Assembly (NCBI GenBank): GCA_963704875.1
Contig: CAVPIA010000008.1
Location: forward strand, 1,550,001-1,614,000
Direction: 5' to 3'
DNA from: CAMYOC01 sp963704875
GTDB lineage: Bacteria > Pseudomonadota > Gammaproteobacteria > Steroidobacterales > XN24
Length of the DNA stretch: 64,000 nucleotides
Part shown: one piece after another, positions 8,308 through 16,136 of the stretch
How positions within the stretch are numbered: position 1 is the first letter of the stretch
Layout of the letters: every line of letters begins with the position of its first letter
Position numbers and translations under genes: made by a program
The notes under the pieces: generated by a model
Databases searched by the model: none
What the model was told of the DNA's origin: nothing
What the model saw: the letters and a program-made list of their open reading frames with translations, nothing else

Positions 8308-9239
8308 TGCTGTCGCGATCCGCCGAACGCGTTTACTGGGCCGGGCGTTACATCGAGCGCGCCGAGAATACGGCACGCATCATTCAACAATACTCTCAGC
8401 TCATGCTGGATTTGCCCGAAGAGGTCGGCGTTGATTGGAACGAACTCGTCGAGATATTCGGCGCCGCCGATAGTTTCGCTGGTGGCAATGGAGCGCCCGA
8501 AGAGCAACGAATTCTGGAATTCCTGGTGTCGGATTCTGAGAGCAGCAGTTCGCTGGCCTATTGCATACGGATGGCTCGCGACAACATCAGGAACTCCCGC
8601 GACCTGTTGCCTCAGGAAAGCTGGGAAAACGTAAATGAACTGTATCAATACTCCAGGCGCAATCTGGCAAGCTCGACCCAGGGTGAAGACCGCTTTGAGG
8701 TACTGTCGGTGTGCATCGGCCGCTGCCAGCAGATCAGGGGAATACTGGCCGGCACCATGAGTCATCACAGCCCGTTCCATTTTCTGACCATCGGGCAGAA
8801 TCTCGAACGTGCGGACATGACCAGCCGAATCATCGACGTCGCGGCCGCCTACCTGCAGCAGAACGAGAGACTGGTGCTGCGTTATGGGTCGACACTCTGG
8901 ACCAATGTGCTGAAATCGGTCAGTGGCTTTCAGATGTACCGGCAGTATCGACAGCCTTCGGTCGAAGGTCTGCGAGTGATTGATTTTCTGCTCAACGACG
9001 GCGCGTTTCCCCGGTCGGTGCTAGCCTGCATCGGCACGGCCCGGCAGACGGCGGCGCGGCTGCGACGAGGGGAACGTCTTATCGCTGCTCTGGACCAGGT
9101 CCAGTCGTTGATCCCCGCGTTGTTGCCATCCGATCTCGACGGGGCAGCCGTCAGTGAGTTGATGGACGCTTTGCAGAAGGAACTCGCCAAAGCGCATCTC
9201 GCCGTCGTGAGCACCTGGTTTCCGGGGGCAGACCTATGA
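8307..9239 (+). CDS. Alpha-E domain protein (DUF403, COG2307-like)
   Basis: A 310-residue all-helical protein beginning MLSRSAERVYWAGRYIERAE, the hallmark of the alpha-E family. It continues with helical segments containing HHSPFHFLTIGQNLERADMT near 150-170. No enzymatic motif is known. In the literature the family is nearly always found beside the COG2308 ATP-grasp protein and is thought to cooperate with it. Here the start overlaps the ATP-grasp stop by one base, which implies coupled translation and probably a complex. The next gene follows 13 bases downstream. Confidence 0.92.
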   Translation: MLSRSAERVYWAGRYIERAENTARIIQQYSQLMLDLPEEVGVDWNELVEIFGAADSFAGGNGAPEEQRILEFLVSDSESSSSLAYCIRMARDNIRNSRDLLPQESWENVNELYQYSRRNLASSTQGEDRFEVLSVCIGRCQQIRGILAGTMSHHSPFHFLTIGQNLERADMTSRIIDVAAAYLQQNERLVLRYGSTLWTNVLKSVSGFQMYRQYRQPSVEGLRVIDFLLNDGAFPRSVLACIGTARQTAARLRRGERLIAALDQVQSLIPALLPSDLDGAAVSELMDALQKELAKAHLAVVSTWFPGADL

Positions 9240-9252
9240 GTCGGCGCATACC

Positions 9253-10212
9253 ATGAGACGAATGCGATGCCGTTGCGGCCAAACCGTCTATTTTGACAAT
9301 CACAGCTGCTGCAATTGTGGGCGCCAGCTGGGTTTCGATCCATCGCTGCTTGACATGCAAAGCGAGGAAACACCCGGCGCCGGGCTTGGCACCTGCGTCA
9401 ATCGCGGCAGCGCGATCCGCTGCAACTGGCTGGCGAAACCTGGTGTGGGTGGGGTTTATTGCCTGTCCTGCCTTACCAGCAAGACCATCCCGACGCTATC
9501 CAAGCCGGAGAACCGGGAACGTTGGCGCAAGCTCGAGTCGGCGAAGCGCCGCCTGCTCTACGATTTGCTGTACCTCGGACTGCCTGTCGATGAAACCCGG
9601 CTCAAATTCGTTTTCAAGGAGGATCGCAGGACTAACCCAAATGTCAGTGAGGCGAATGTGATCACAGGGCATGCCAGCGGTGTCATCACCATCAATGCCG
9701 CAGAAGCCGACGAAGTATTTCGCGAGCAGATGCGACAAAAGATGAACGAGCCATGGCGCACATTGCTGGGACATCTTCGGCATGAATCCGGGCACTACTA
9801 CTTCGCCGAGGTGGTTAACGAAAACAACCTGGCTGAGGCTCGGACCCTGTTTGGGGACGAGTCCGCCGACTATGCCCAGGCGCTCGACCGCTACTATGAG
9901 AATGGCCCGGCTGCCGACTGGAACGACCAGTTCATCTCCGTCTACGCGAGTTCCCACCCGGCGGAAGACTGGGCGGAATGCTGGGCGCATTACCTGCATA
10001 TGCGTTCGGTTCTCGAGGTCGCTGCGGAGGCAGGCTTTTCCGATTCCGCGACATCGGACAACTGGTATCTGGAGTTTACCGATCTCGTGCTTTCGCTAAA
10101 CGAGATCATGCGCAGCCTAGGATTACCCGATGCCTATCCTTTTGTCCTGAATCCCACGGTTGCCGCCAAGATTGATTTCATCCACGGCGCCATCGCGCAG
10201 CGCGCTAGCTAG
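9253..10212 (+). CDS. Zinc-ribbon plus zincin-like metallopeptidase (DUF2248/COG4307-like)
   Basis: A 319-residue protein with two parts. Residues 6-30 form a zinc ribbon (CRCGQTVYF, then CCNCGRQLGFD), with further Cys pairs near 48-57 and 70-73. Residues 170-185 carry LLGHLRHESGHYYFAEVV, whose HESGH (177-181) fits the HExxH zinc-peptidase motif. A downstream WAECWAHYLHM near 243-253 could supply the third metal ligand. No signal peptide is present. It lies 13 bases after alpha-E and ends four bases into the convergent Anbu gene. It probably processes or removes whatever the ATP-grasp enzyme adds, which is inference. A six-codon frame (ATG 9236) precedes it and is probably meaningless. Confidence 0.85.
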   Translation: MRRMRCRCGQTVYFDNHSCCNCGRQLGFDPSLLDMQSEETPGAGLGTCVNRGSAIRCNWLAKPGVGGVYCLSCLTSKTIPTLSKPENRERWRKLESAKRRLLYDLLYLGLPVDETRLKFVFKEDRRTNPNVSEANVITGHASGVITINAAEADEVFREQMRQKMNEPWRTLLGHLRHESGHYYFAEVVNENNLAEARTLFGDESADYAQALDRYYENGPAADWNDQFISVYASSHPAEDWAECWAHYLHMRSVLEVAAEAGFSDSATSDNWYLEFTDLVLSLNEIMRSLGLPDAYPFVLNPTVAAKIDFIHGAIAQRAS

Positions 10213-10964
10213 CTGTCGACCAGGCGCACGCTCGCCTCGGGAAGTGACAGCGGCGGCAGCTCGTCGAAGGCGCGACGCAGGTTGACCGCCCAAGATTCGC
10301 GGATCATCCGCAGATACGGATGATCTTCGCCATAGACGATGTGCACCGGCGGTGCCGGGGATGAGGCGCGGTAGAGCATGACCTCGATTGGCGGGCCGAC
10401 GCTGGCGTTGCTGCGCATGGTCGAATCCATCGAGACGAGCCCGGCCAGCGCTACTGTCTCGAGCCGGGATCTCATCTGGATGATGCGATCGAGTATCGGC
10501 CTGCCATACTTCTGTTCGCCTATCTGCAGAAACGGCACCAGCGATGTCGACGAAATGTAGTTTCCCTGAGCGTATATCAGGAACAACGAGTGCGGATTTT
10601 CGCCGACCTGACCGCCGAAAATAAAATCAGCGCTCGGGACAAAGCTGTCTTCCGCGCTTTCATTCCCATACTTTTCGACAACCTGGCGATTGAGGGTGCC
10701 AATATAGTCGGCCGCATCACGCATGCTGCTCACGCTCGCCAGGCTGACTTCGGCGGAATCGCGTATATCGCGTCGTAGTCGCGCCACCACCGCCTGGGTC
10801 GTGGCCAGGTTGCCTGCGCTTAGCAAGGTGAAGAACCGACCGGGAATATCGGTGAACGCATGCAATTTGCTGTGCGCGCCCAGTTGATCGATGCCGGCGT
10901 TGGTCCTGGAATCGGAAACGAAGACGAGTCCGGCGTCAACGCAGGCTGCTAGACAGTAAGTCAT
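10209..10964 (-). CDS. Anbu-type proteasome-like peptidase (COG3484-like)
   Basis: A 251-residue Ntn-hydrolase. After removal of Met the N-terminal Thr of TYCLAACVDAGLVFVSDSRT would be the nucleophile. Counting from it, Asp17 (in SDSRTN) and Lys32 (HSKLHAF) fit the Thr-Asp-Lys arrangement of proteasomal beta subunits. The following FTLLSAGNLATTQAV is typical of Anbu (ancestral beta subunit). These form ring or helical self-assemblies in the cytoplasm; the substrate is unknown. It is convergent with, and overlaps by four bases, the metallopeptidase gene. Together with ATP-grasp and alpha-E this completes the known Anbu gene set except for its usual transglutaminase. Confidence 0.92.
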   Translation of the reverse strand: MTYCLAACVDAGLVFVSDSRTNAGIDQLGAHSKLHAFTDIPGRFFTLLSAGNLATTQAVVARLRRDIRDSAEVSLASVSSMRDAADYIGTLNRQVVEKYGNESAEDSFVPSADFIFGGQVGENPHSLFLIYAQGNYISSTSLVPFLQIGEQKYGRPILDRIIQMRSRLETVALAGLVSMDSTMRSNASVGPPIEVMLYRASSPAPPVHIVYGEDHPYLRMIRESWAVNLRRAFDELPPLSLPEASVRLVDS

Positions 10965-11319
10965 GCGCGAAGCTTAGCGTGCAAAGCTCAATATTGAAAT
11001 CATTTGCCAGCCACGGATTTGCTTCCAACCGGCACTTGTCAGGCCTTGCCGCCGTATCAGTTACGGGCGCACAGGGTCCTCAGACGCGCGCGCTGCAAAC
11101 TGGCGCAGACAGCGGCCCGTTCGGGCGATGACCAACACCCCGAGCGTGGTTATCGTGGCGCCCGGATTGAATCCGATCTGATAAGGTCTGTGCTCATCCT
11201 TCGGGCAGTTTCGCTGTCCCTGTTTCGTTGAGGAACCGACCCGCCTTCGGCCTTGCCGGGGAACAACGCAAGTCCGAGACGGCCAAATTGGACATAACAA
11301 ACACATCCAGGGGCACATC
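10965..11319. other. Intergenic region between divergent genes
   Basis: These 355 bases separate the starts of the Anbu gene (minus) and the secreted protein gene (plus), so both promoters should be here. A TTGAAT...GATAAG arrangement around 11165-11185 could serve the plus-strand gene but is weak. Short frames in the stretch do not look coding. I see no hairpin terminator or RNA gene. Confidence 0.5.
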
Positions 11320-11907
11320 ATGTTCGACGCACGCTTGTTACTGGTCAGCTGTCTGCTGGTCACGGGAATCGCCCAAGCGGCCCATAAAGCGGTCGAAAAA
11401 GCCGGCGACAACGTGGGCAATAGCGCTGTCCCGGGCTCTCCCAAGAGTGCCTGCATGGACGGTCCGATAGCCCAGTTCGGCCGCTATATCGGAGACTGGA
11501 AGATCGAGGACGAGCAGCTGGCTCAGGACGGCAGCGGCTGGGGTCTGGGAGACGGCGCGCGATGGATTTTCGAGTGCATCGGTGACGGCGTCGGGGTTCA
11601 GGACTACTGGTTGCCCAATAAGGGTGGTTTTGGCACCAACCTTCGGGTCTACAATCCTGACACCGGGCGCTGGGAGATTGTCTGGACTGCGACGCCGATC
11701 AATGGGCTCACGTACATCAGTGCACAGCAGAATGATCAGGGCGACATCGTGATGAGCGTCGAAAATCCCAAGCCGGACCCGCCTCGGCGGATTACCTTTT
11801 TTCCACCCGATGAGAGCGGCTGGAACTGGGTCATGGAAATGTCCTTTGATGAGGGCAAAACGTGGGCCCCCGTCTATCGTATTAAAGCAACGCCCTGGGC
11901 GGGCTGA
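11320..11907 (+). CDS. Secreted protein of unknown function (DUF1579-like fold possible)
   Basis: A 195-residue protein with a clear Sec signal peptide (LLLVSCLLVTGIAQAA, cleavage near residue 21) and a mature domain starting around SPKSACMDGPIAQFGRYIGD. The mature part has alternating strands: WKIEDEQL, WIFECIGDG, GTNLRVYNPDTGRWEIVW, DIVMSVENP, RRITFFPPDESGW, WVMEMSFDEGKTW. This is reminiscent of beta-barrel proteins that report on lipid or carbohydrate binding, such as DUF1579. No catalytic motif is evident. A truncated relative sits at 288-479, so the gene has been duplicated in this genome. It stands alone, with a methyltransferase downstream. Confidence 0.65.
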   Translation: MFDARLLLVSCLLVTGIAQAAHKAVEKAGDNVGNSAVPGSPKSACMDGPIAQFGRYIGDWKIEDEQLAQDGSGWGLGDGARWIFECIGDGVGVQDYWLPNKGGFGTNLRVYNPDTGRWEIVWTATPINGLTYISAQQNDQGDIVMSVENPKPDPPRRITFFPPDESGWNWVMEMSFDEGKTWAPVYRIKATPWAG

Positions 11908-11989
11908 TCCGACCGGAAGATCAGGGCTGCCCGATGAAGGTGTTCGCCGCCTTTGACCAAAGACCGAGTTAATAGGCCGGAGTTAATGA

Positions 11990-12667
11990 GTGAGCCAGGC
12001 TGATCGCGAAAAGTGGAATCTGCGTTACCGGGAAGGCGCATATGCGACCCGCAAACACCCGTCCGTCATACTCCGGGATTGGCTAACGCGTGTAACGCCC
12101 GAGAGCGAGAAACCCCACGCCATCGATCTGGCCTGTGGCACCGGCCGCAATGCCCTGTTTCTGGCCCGCCGCGGCTGGCGCGTGACGGCCGTGGATGTCT
12201 CCGAGGTGGCACTTGAACGCCTGGCGGCCACCGCAGCCGATGAGAATCTCGAGATCACCTGCAGACGGGTGGATCTTGAGGCTGGAACCGAGCACCTGAG
12301 CGGTCTGATCGGCGAGGTCGCCTGCGATCTGGCCTGCGATCTGGCCTGCGATCTGGCCTATGATCTGGCAATAATAATCCGCTATGCCAACCTGCCATTG
12401 GTCGGCAATGTCGTGTCATCGCTACGTGCAGGGGGCCATCTGATCGCGGAAGCGCATCTGGTCACTGAGAAACCGGTGGCCGGGCCCGGCAGCACGCGTT
12501 TCCGACTCGCGCCGGGCGAACTGAGGGAGGCGGCCTCCGGGCTCGATATCATTTTCGGAGAAGAGGGCATCGTCGAGGATCCTGACGGCCGCCAGGTGGC
12601 CCTAGCGCAAATCGTAGCCCGAAAACCGCAGGGCGCCACGGACAATCCAGGGCAACGGAAAATCTAG
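11990..12667 (+). CDS. Class I SAM-dependent methyltransferase (TehB-like)
   Basis: A 225-residue protein with a GTG start at 11990; a stop lies immediately upstream in frame and GGAG (11979-11982) is well placed. The N-terminal segment DREKWNLRYREGAYATRKHP and motif I AIDLACGTGRNALFLARRGW (residues ~44-63) are those of TehB/tellurite-resistance-type methyltransferases. AVDVSEVALERL is the ribose-binding strand. Just before the motif II-like strand (DLAIIIRY) the protein carries an in-frame fourfold repeat of Ala-Cys/Tyr-Asp-Leu encoded by 12-base units, which is not expected in the fold. The substrate is unknown, and activity might be affected by the expansion. Confidence 0.8.
   Translation: MSQADREKWNLRYREGAYATRKHPSVILRDWLTRVTPESEKPHAIDLACGTGRNALFLARRGWRVTAVDVSEVALERLAATAADENLEITCRRVDLEAGTEHLSGLIGEVACDLACDLACDLAYDLAIIIRYANLPLVGNVVSSLRAGGHLIAEAHLVTEKPVAGPGSTRFRLAPGELREAASGLDIIFGEEGIVEDPDGRQVALAQIVARKPQGATDNPGQRKI
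12320..12367 (+). repeat. 12-base tandem repeat inside the methyltransferase gene
   Basis: Four adjacent copies: GCCTGCGATCTG at 12320, 12332 and 12344, and GCCTATGATCTG at 12356. They keep the frame and encode repeated A-C/Y-D-L. Three copies are identical, so the expansion is recent or homogenised by slippage. Confidence 0.95.
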
Positions 12668-12864
12668 GGAAACGGCAGCGCCTTCCAGCCCTGCAGTCTC
12701 GCAGTGTTTTCAAAGACCATCTTCCCTGTGCCACAAGATTGCGGCCCCGAGAGCAGGACTGGTCAATCGAGCCTCGTCAATCTAAGAGGGAAACACACGC
12801 TGAAGCGGGGGTGAGCATCAGCACCGATCAATCTGAAGATACTGGCCGGCAGCGTCGGTCCTGG

Positions 12865-13317
12865 TCAGCTGTCTTTCGACTGATCACCTGACGCCGGCAT
12901 CACCAGCACCGGGAAGCGGCGGTCGCGGATTACCGCTTCGCTGACACTGCCCATCATCTGCCGGTAGATAGCCCCGCGGCCGTGCGAGCCCATGATGATC
13001 AGATCGGCGCCCCAGCGCTCGGCTTCGCGCAGCAATGTGGGCCCTGGATCGCCGCGGATCAGCAGGGTATCGCACTGGATCTGGGACTCGGCGAGGGTCT
13101 GCGCATGCTTATCCAGCAAGTCACGGCGCTCCTGCAACTCCTCGGGCACCTGGTCGGTTATCACTTTGCGTTTGACCTGACGCCCAAAGACGTCCGCCTC
13201 ACGCGGCGCGATATGCACCAGCAATACTTGCGCGCCAATGCCGCCAGCAATCCTGGTGGTCAACTTGACGACCGCGGGGCTGATGCCGGAACGATCTACA
13301 GCGGCCAAAATCTTCAT
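12865..13317 (-). CDS. Universal stress protein (UspA family)
   Basis: A 150-residue protein with the UspA fold: KILAAVDRSGISPAVVKLTT at the N-terminus, VLLVHIAP as the second strand, and the ATP-binding motif IMGSHGRGAIYRQMMGSVSE near residues 108-127, fitting G-2x-G-9x-G-(S/T). The ATP motif suggests a nucleotide-binding Usp. Such proteins are induced by starvation and other stresses; partners are unknown. It is monocistronic and divergent from the TPR-methyltransferase gene across about 160 bases. Confidence 0.92.
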   Translation of the reverse strand: MKILAAVDRSGISPAVVKLTTRIAGGIGAQVLLVHIAPREADVFGRQVKRKVITDQVPEELQERRDLLDKHAQTLAESQIQCDTLLIRGDPGPTLLREAERWGADLIIMGSHGRGAIYRQMMGSVSEAVIRDRRFPVLVMPASGDQSKDS

Positions 13318-13479
13318 CGCTTGGTCTTCATCGTTTAGGGGCCTTGCCTTCAGGCAAATCCGAAGTGGAGGAGGATTCTATCCCGGCGCGGATGACAAGT
13401 CAGCGTGGAATGCACTAACCACGCCCCGAAGACCGCAACTACGGCTCTATGGCGGGACTTTCTGGCGATCCCGCGTGCC

Positions 13480-15819
13480 ATGGTAATTTACTCATCCATG
13501 GCTGCCGAGACTGAAATTGCACGAGCACTGGGGTTGCACCGCGCGGGCGATTTGGTTGCGGCCGAGCGCTGCTATCGTCAGATTCTTGCCGGTGATCCGG
13601 CCCAGGACACAGCGCTGCACTTGCTTGGTCTGATCCGCCTGCAACACCGCGATGTTGACGGCGGCATTCGGCTTATCAGACAGTCTATCGACGTCGGGCC
13701 ACCCGTTGCAGAGCGCTTTAAGGATCTTGGCTCGGCCCTGTCGGCTGCCGGCCAGCCTGAAGCGGCCGAGGCCGCCTTCCGCTCGGCACTCGAGCTCAAG
13801 CCTGGACTGGCTGCCGCCTGGTCAGGCCTTGGTGGCGCGTTGCGCCACTCCGGTCGATATCTGGCTGCGATCGAAGCGTTGCGAAATAGCGTTGCAAACG
13901 GAATGCGTGAGCCCAGAACGAGGCTCCAGCTGGCGGCGCTGCTGGCTGATGTGGGTGATTATGATGCGGCGGGGGGCGTATATCAGGGGCTGCTTGCCAG
14001 CGATCCGCACTTGGCCTCGGCGGCCGCGGGTCTGGCGCAGATCGGATTGAAATTCGATCAGGCGGCGGAGGCGGAAGCCGTATGCCGCAAAGCACTGGCG
14101 AGCAATCCTGATGATGTCGAGTTGCTCGCCACGCTGGGAGAGGCCTTGCTCAGGCAACAGCGCGCGGAGGAGGCCGTAGCGACGCTGCGTCAGGCGCAGG
14201 CACTTGATCCCGGGCATGCCTGGGCCTTTTTTAACCTGGGGCAGGCACTGATCAAGAGCGGTCTGATGGATCAGGCCTTCCTGCTTCGCTGGCTGTCGTT
14301 GCAGGGGCCTGTTCCGCCAACCGTGATCAGGGCAGCTATCGATCACCTGAAAGCATTGCCGGAGTATCGGCAGCTGGACCAGGCGCCTGCATCAATTGCC
14401 ACCGAGAAAGGAGTGGATCTTGATTCCGGAGCGGCGAAGAGCCTGATCGCCAACCCGGTATTGCGCAGCATTTTGCGGCGCGCGCTGCTGGACGATATGG
14501 ATCTGGAGCGCATGTTAAGTCGGATACGGCGCGCGTTCTTGCTGCGAGATACGGGTCCGGACAGGCAGCATGCTGAGGGCGCTGACACGCTGGATTTTTT
14601 ATGTGCCCTGGCTGAGCACTGCTTTAACAATGAATTCGTATTCGCCGAGTCGGCTGACGAAACTGAGGCCGCCAGCCGGCTGCGAACGCGGCTGGAACAC
14701 GCGCTGTCAACGGCGGAAACACCGCCGGCTCAGACTGTGGCACTGGCTGCGGCTTACTTTCCTCTGCATGGGATAAGCGGCAGCGAGCAATTGGTCAAAT
14801 CGTCCGGATTGAGACAGGTACCGCCAATCCTTGCATTGCTCCGGCAGCAGATCGAGGAGCCGCGCGAAGAACGGATTCTGGCGGCCGAGGTTCCGGCGCT
14901 GACTGGCATAGCCGATGAGGTATCCAGGGCGGTACGGGAGCAATACGAGGAGAATCCCTATCCCCGGTGGCGGGATGTTTCCCGCCTGGAAACGCGGTCG
15001 ATCGAGGCCGTATTGACCGGTCTCTTTCCGTTCCTTGGTCAGGACAGCCCGGCCTGGCCACGTCACCCCCGGATACTGATTGCCGGCTGCGGTACCGGTC
15101 ATCAGTCGATCGCCAGCGCTCAGCGATACAGCGGTTGCGAGGTCACGGCCCTGGATCTGAGTCGCGCCAGCCTGGGCTACGCGGCACGCAAGACCAGACA
15201 AGCCGGGCTCGGCAATATCAAGCATGTTCAAGGCGACATTCTTGAACTTGGGGGAACACCGCAGGCGTTTGATCTGATCGAGTGCGCCGGCGTATTGCAC
15301 CACATGGCCGAACCACTGGAAGGCTGGCGTGTGTTGCGCGGCTTGCTCGCACCTGGTGGTTTTATGAAGATCGGCCTTTATAGCGAGATCGGGCGAAGAT
15401 CCATTGTTGCTGCCCGTGAGCTGATCGCGGCGAAGGGCTTTCCCTCGACACCGGAGGGAATCCGGAAGGCCAGACAATTGATCGCGCAACTGCCCGCCGA
15501 TAATCCCGCGCATCAGGTGCGAAACAGGCCGGATTTCTATTCGATGTCCACTTGCCGGGACATGATTTTCCACGTTCAGGAGCATCGACTGCAGACGATT
15601 CAAATCGCTCAGTGGCTTGATGTCCTGCAGCTTGAGTTTCTTGGCTTCGAGCTGGCTTCATCTGCTATTGCGCGTGATTATCGTCAACGCTTCCCAGACG
15701 ATCCCGACATGCGTTGTTTGGAAAATTGGGGCAGTTTCGAGCAGGAGCACACCGGCGCTTTCGCTGGCATGTATTTGTTCTGGGCGCGTGATCCGGGTCA
15801 TCCACCTGCAAGGCCATGA
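13480..15819 (+). CDS. TPR protein with C-terminal SAM methyltransferase domain
   Basis: A 779-residue protein from ATG 13480 (ATG 13498 is also possible). About residues 1-290 are tandem TPRs, for example GSALSAAGQPEAAEAAFRSA and LGEALLRQQRAEEAVATLRQ. A middle helical region of unknown fold follows. From about residue 485 comes EQYEENPYPRW and the Rossmann methyltransferase: ILIAGCGTGHQSIASAQRYS as motif I, then VTALDLSRASLGYAA and DLIECAGVLHHMAEPLEGWR. Proteins of this architecture occur in Proteobacteria near sulfotransferase and hydroxylase genes, and the methyl acceptor is unknown. No signal peptide is seen. It may act on a cell-surface precursor or on proteins bound by the TPRs; this is inference. 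Confidence 0.8.
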   Translation: MVIYSSMAAETEIARALGLHRAGDLVAAERCYRQILAGDPAQDTALHLLGLIRLQHRDVDGGIRLIRQSIDVGPPVAERFKDLGSALSAAGQPEAAEAAFRSALELKPGLAAAWSGLGGALRHSGRYLAAIEALRNSVANGMREPRTRLQLAALLADVGDYDAAGGVYQGLLASDPHLASAAAGLAQIGLKFDQAAEAEAVCRKALASNPDDVELLATLGEALLRQQRAEEAVATLRQAQALDPGHAWAFFNLGQALIKSGLMDQAFLLRWLSLQGPVPPTVIRAAIDHLKALPEYRQLDQAPASIATEKGVDLDSGAAKSLIANPVLRSILRRALLDDMDLERMLSRIRRAFLLRDTGPDRQHAEGADTLDFLCALAEHCFNNEFVFAESADETEAASRLRTRLEHALSTAETPPAQTVALAAAYFPLHGISGSEQLVKSSGLRQVPPILALLRQQIEEPREERILAAEVPALTGIADEVSRAVREQYEENPYPRWRDVSRLETRSIEAVLTGLFPFLGQDSPAWPRHPRILIAGCGTGHQSIASAQRYSGCEVTALDLSRASLGYAARKTRQAGLGNIKHVQGDILELGGTPQAFDLIECAGVLHHMAEPLEGWRVLRGLLAPGGFMKIGLYSEIGRRSIVAARELIAAKGFPSTPEGIRKARQLIAQLPADNPAHQVRNRPDFYSMSTCRDMIFHVQEHRLQTIQIAQWLDVLQLEFLGFELASSAIARDYRQRFPDDPDMRCLENWGSFEQEHTGAFAGMYLFWARDPGHPPARP

Positions 15820-16136
15820 CCAGGTGATGGAATGACAGGCGGACCGCCTGAAGATCCGGGTCCGGCCTTCCGCCGACCGGCGAACAGCCCCCCTTCGGGC
15901 GCGGCTGATCCGGGACTGAGGCAGCGCGGCATTGCTTAATCGCTGAGTCGCGATTGAGCCGGTGGTGCCTCGCAGAGACCCGGATCGGTGCTTGAGGCCA
16001 ATTTCCCGTCACCGCATTCCAATGTAAAATTACCGGTTCGGTCGTCGACGAAGCGATTTCCCAAGCTAATTGCCTAAAGCCAATTGCCTGAAGTTAATTG
16101 CTCAATCTATTTGCGAGACTACCCGTGAGGCCGCGC
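15820..16136. other. Intergenic region upstream of the CotH-like gene
   Basis: These 317 bases contain a short palindrome CAGGCGGACCGCCTG (about 15836-15850, 7-bp arms) just after the TPR-methyltransferase stop, but no following T-run, so a terminator is not supported. Near the 3' end lie three 14-base direct repeats described separately. No coding frame looks real. Confidence 0.5.
16064..16105 (+). repeat. Three 14-base direct repeats upstream of the CotH-like gene
   Basis: The units are AGCTAATTGCCTAA (16064-16077), AGCCAATTGCCTGA (16078-16091) and AGTTAATTGCTCAA (16092-16105). They share the core AATTGC at a strict 14-base period and end 31 bases before the likely ATG. They may be an activator or repressor binding array or a slippage product. 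Confidence 0.7.

Noticed and set aside
9236..9256. Six-codon frame MSRRIP between alpha-E and the zinc peptidase
   Set aside because: Too short to call; mentioned only as a possible scar of a lost transglutaminase.
14707..15603. 298-codon minus-strand frame
   Set aside because: Antisense shadow of the TPR-methyltransferase gene.
15836..15850. Palindrome CAGGCGGACCGCCTG as a terminator
   Set aside because: No T-run follows and the stem is only 7 bp.
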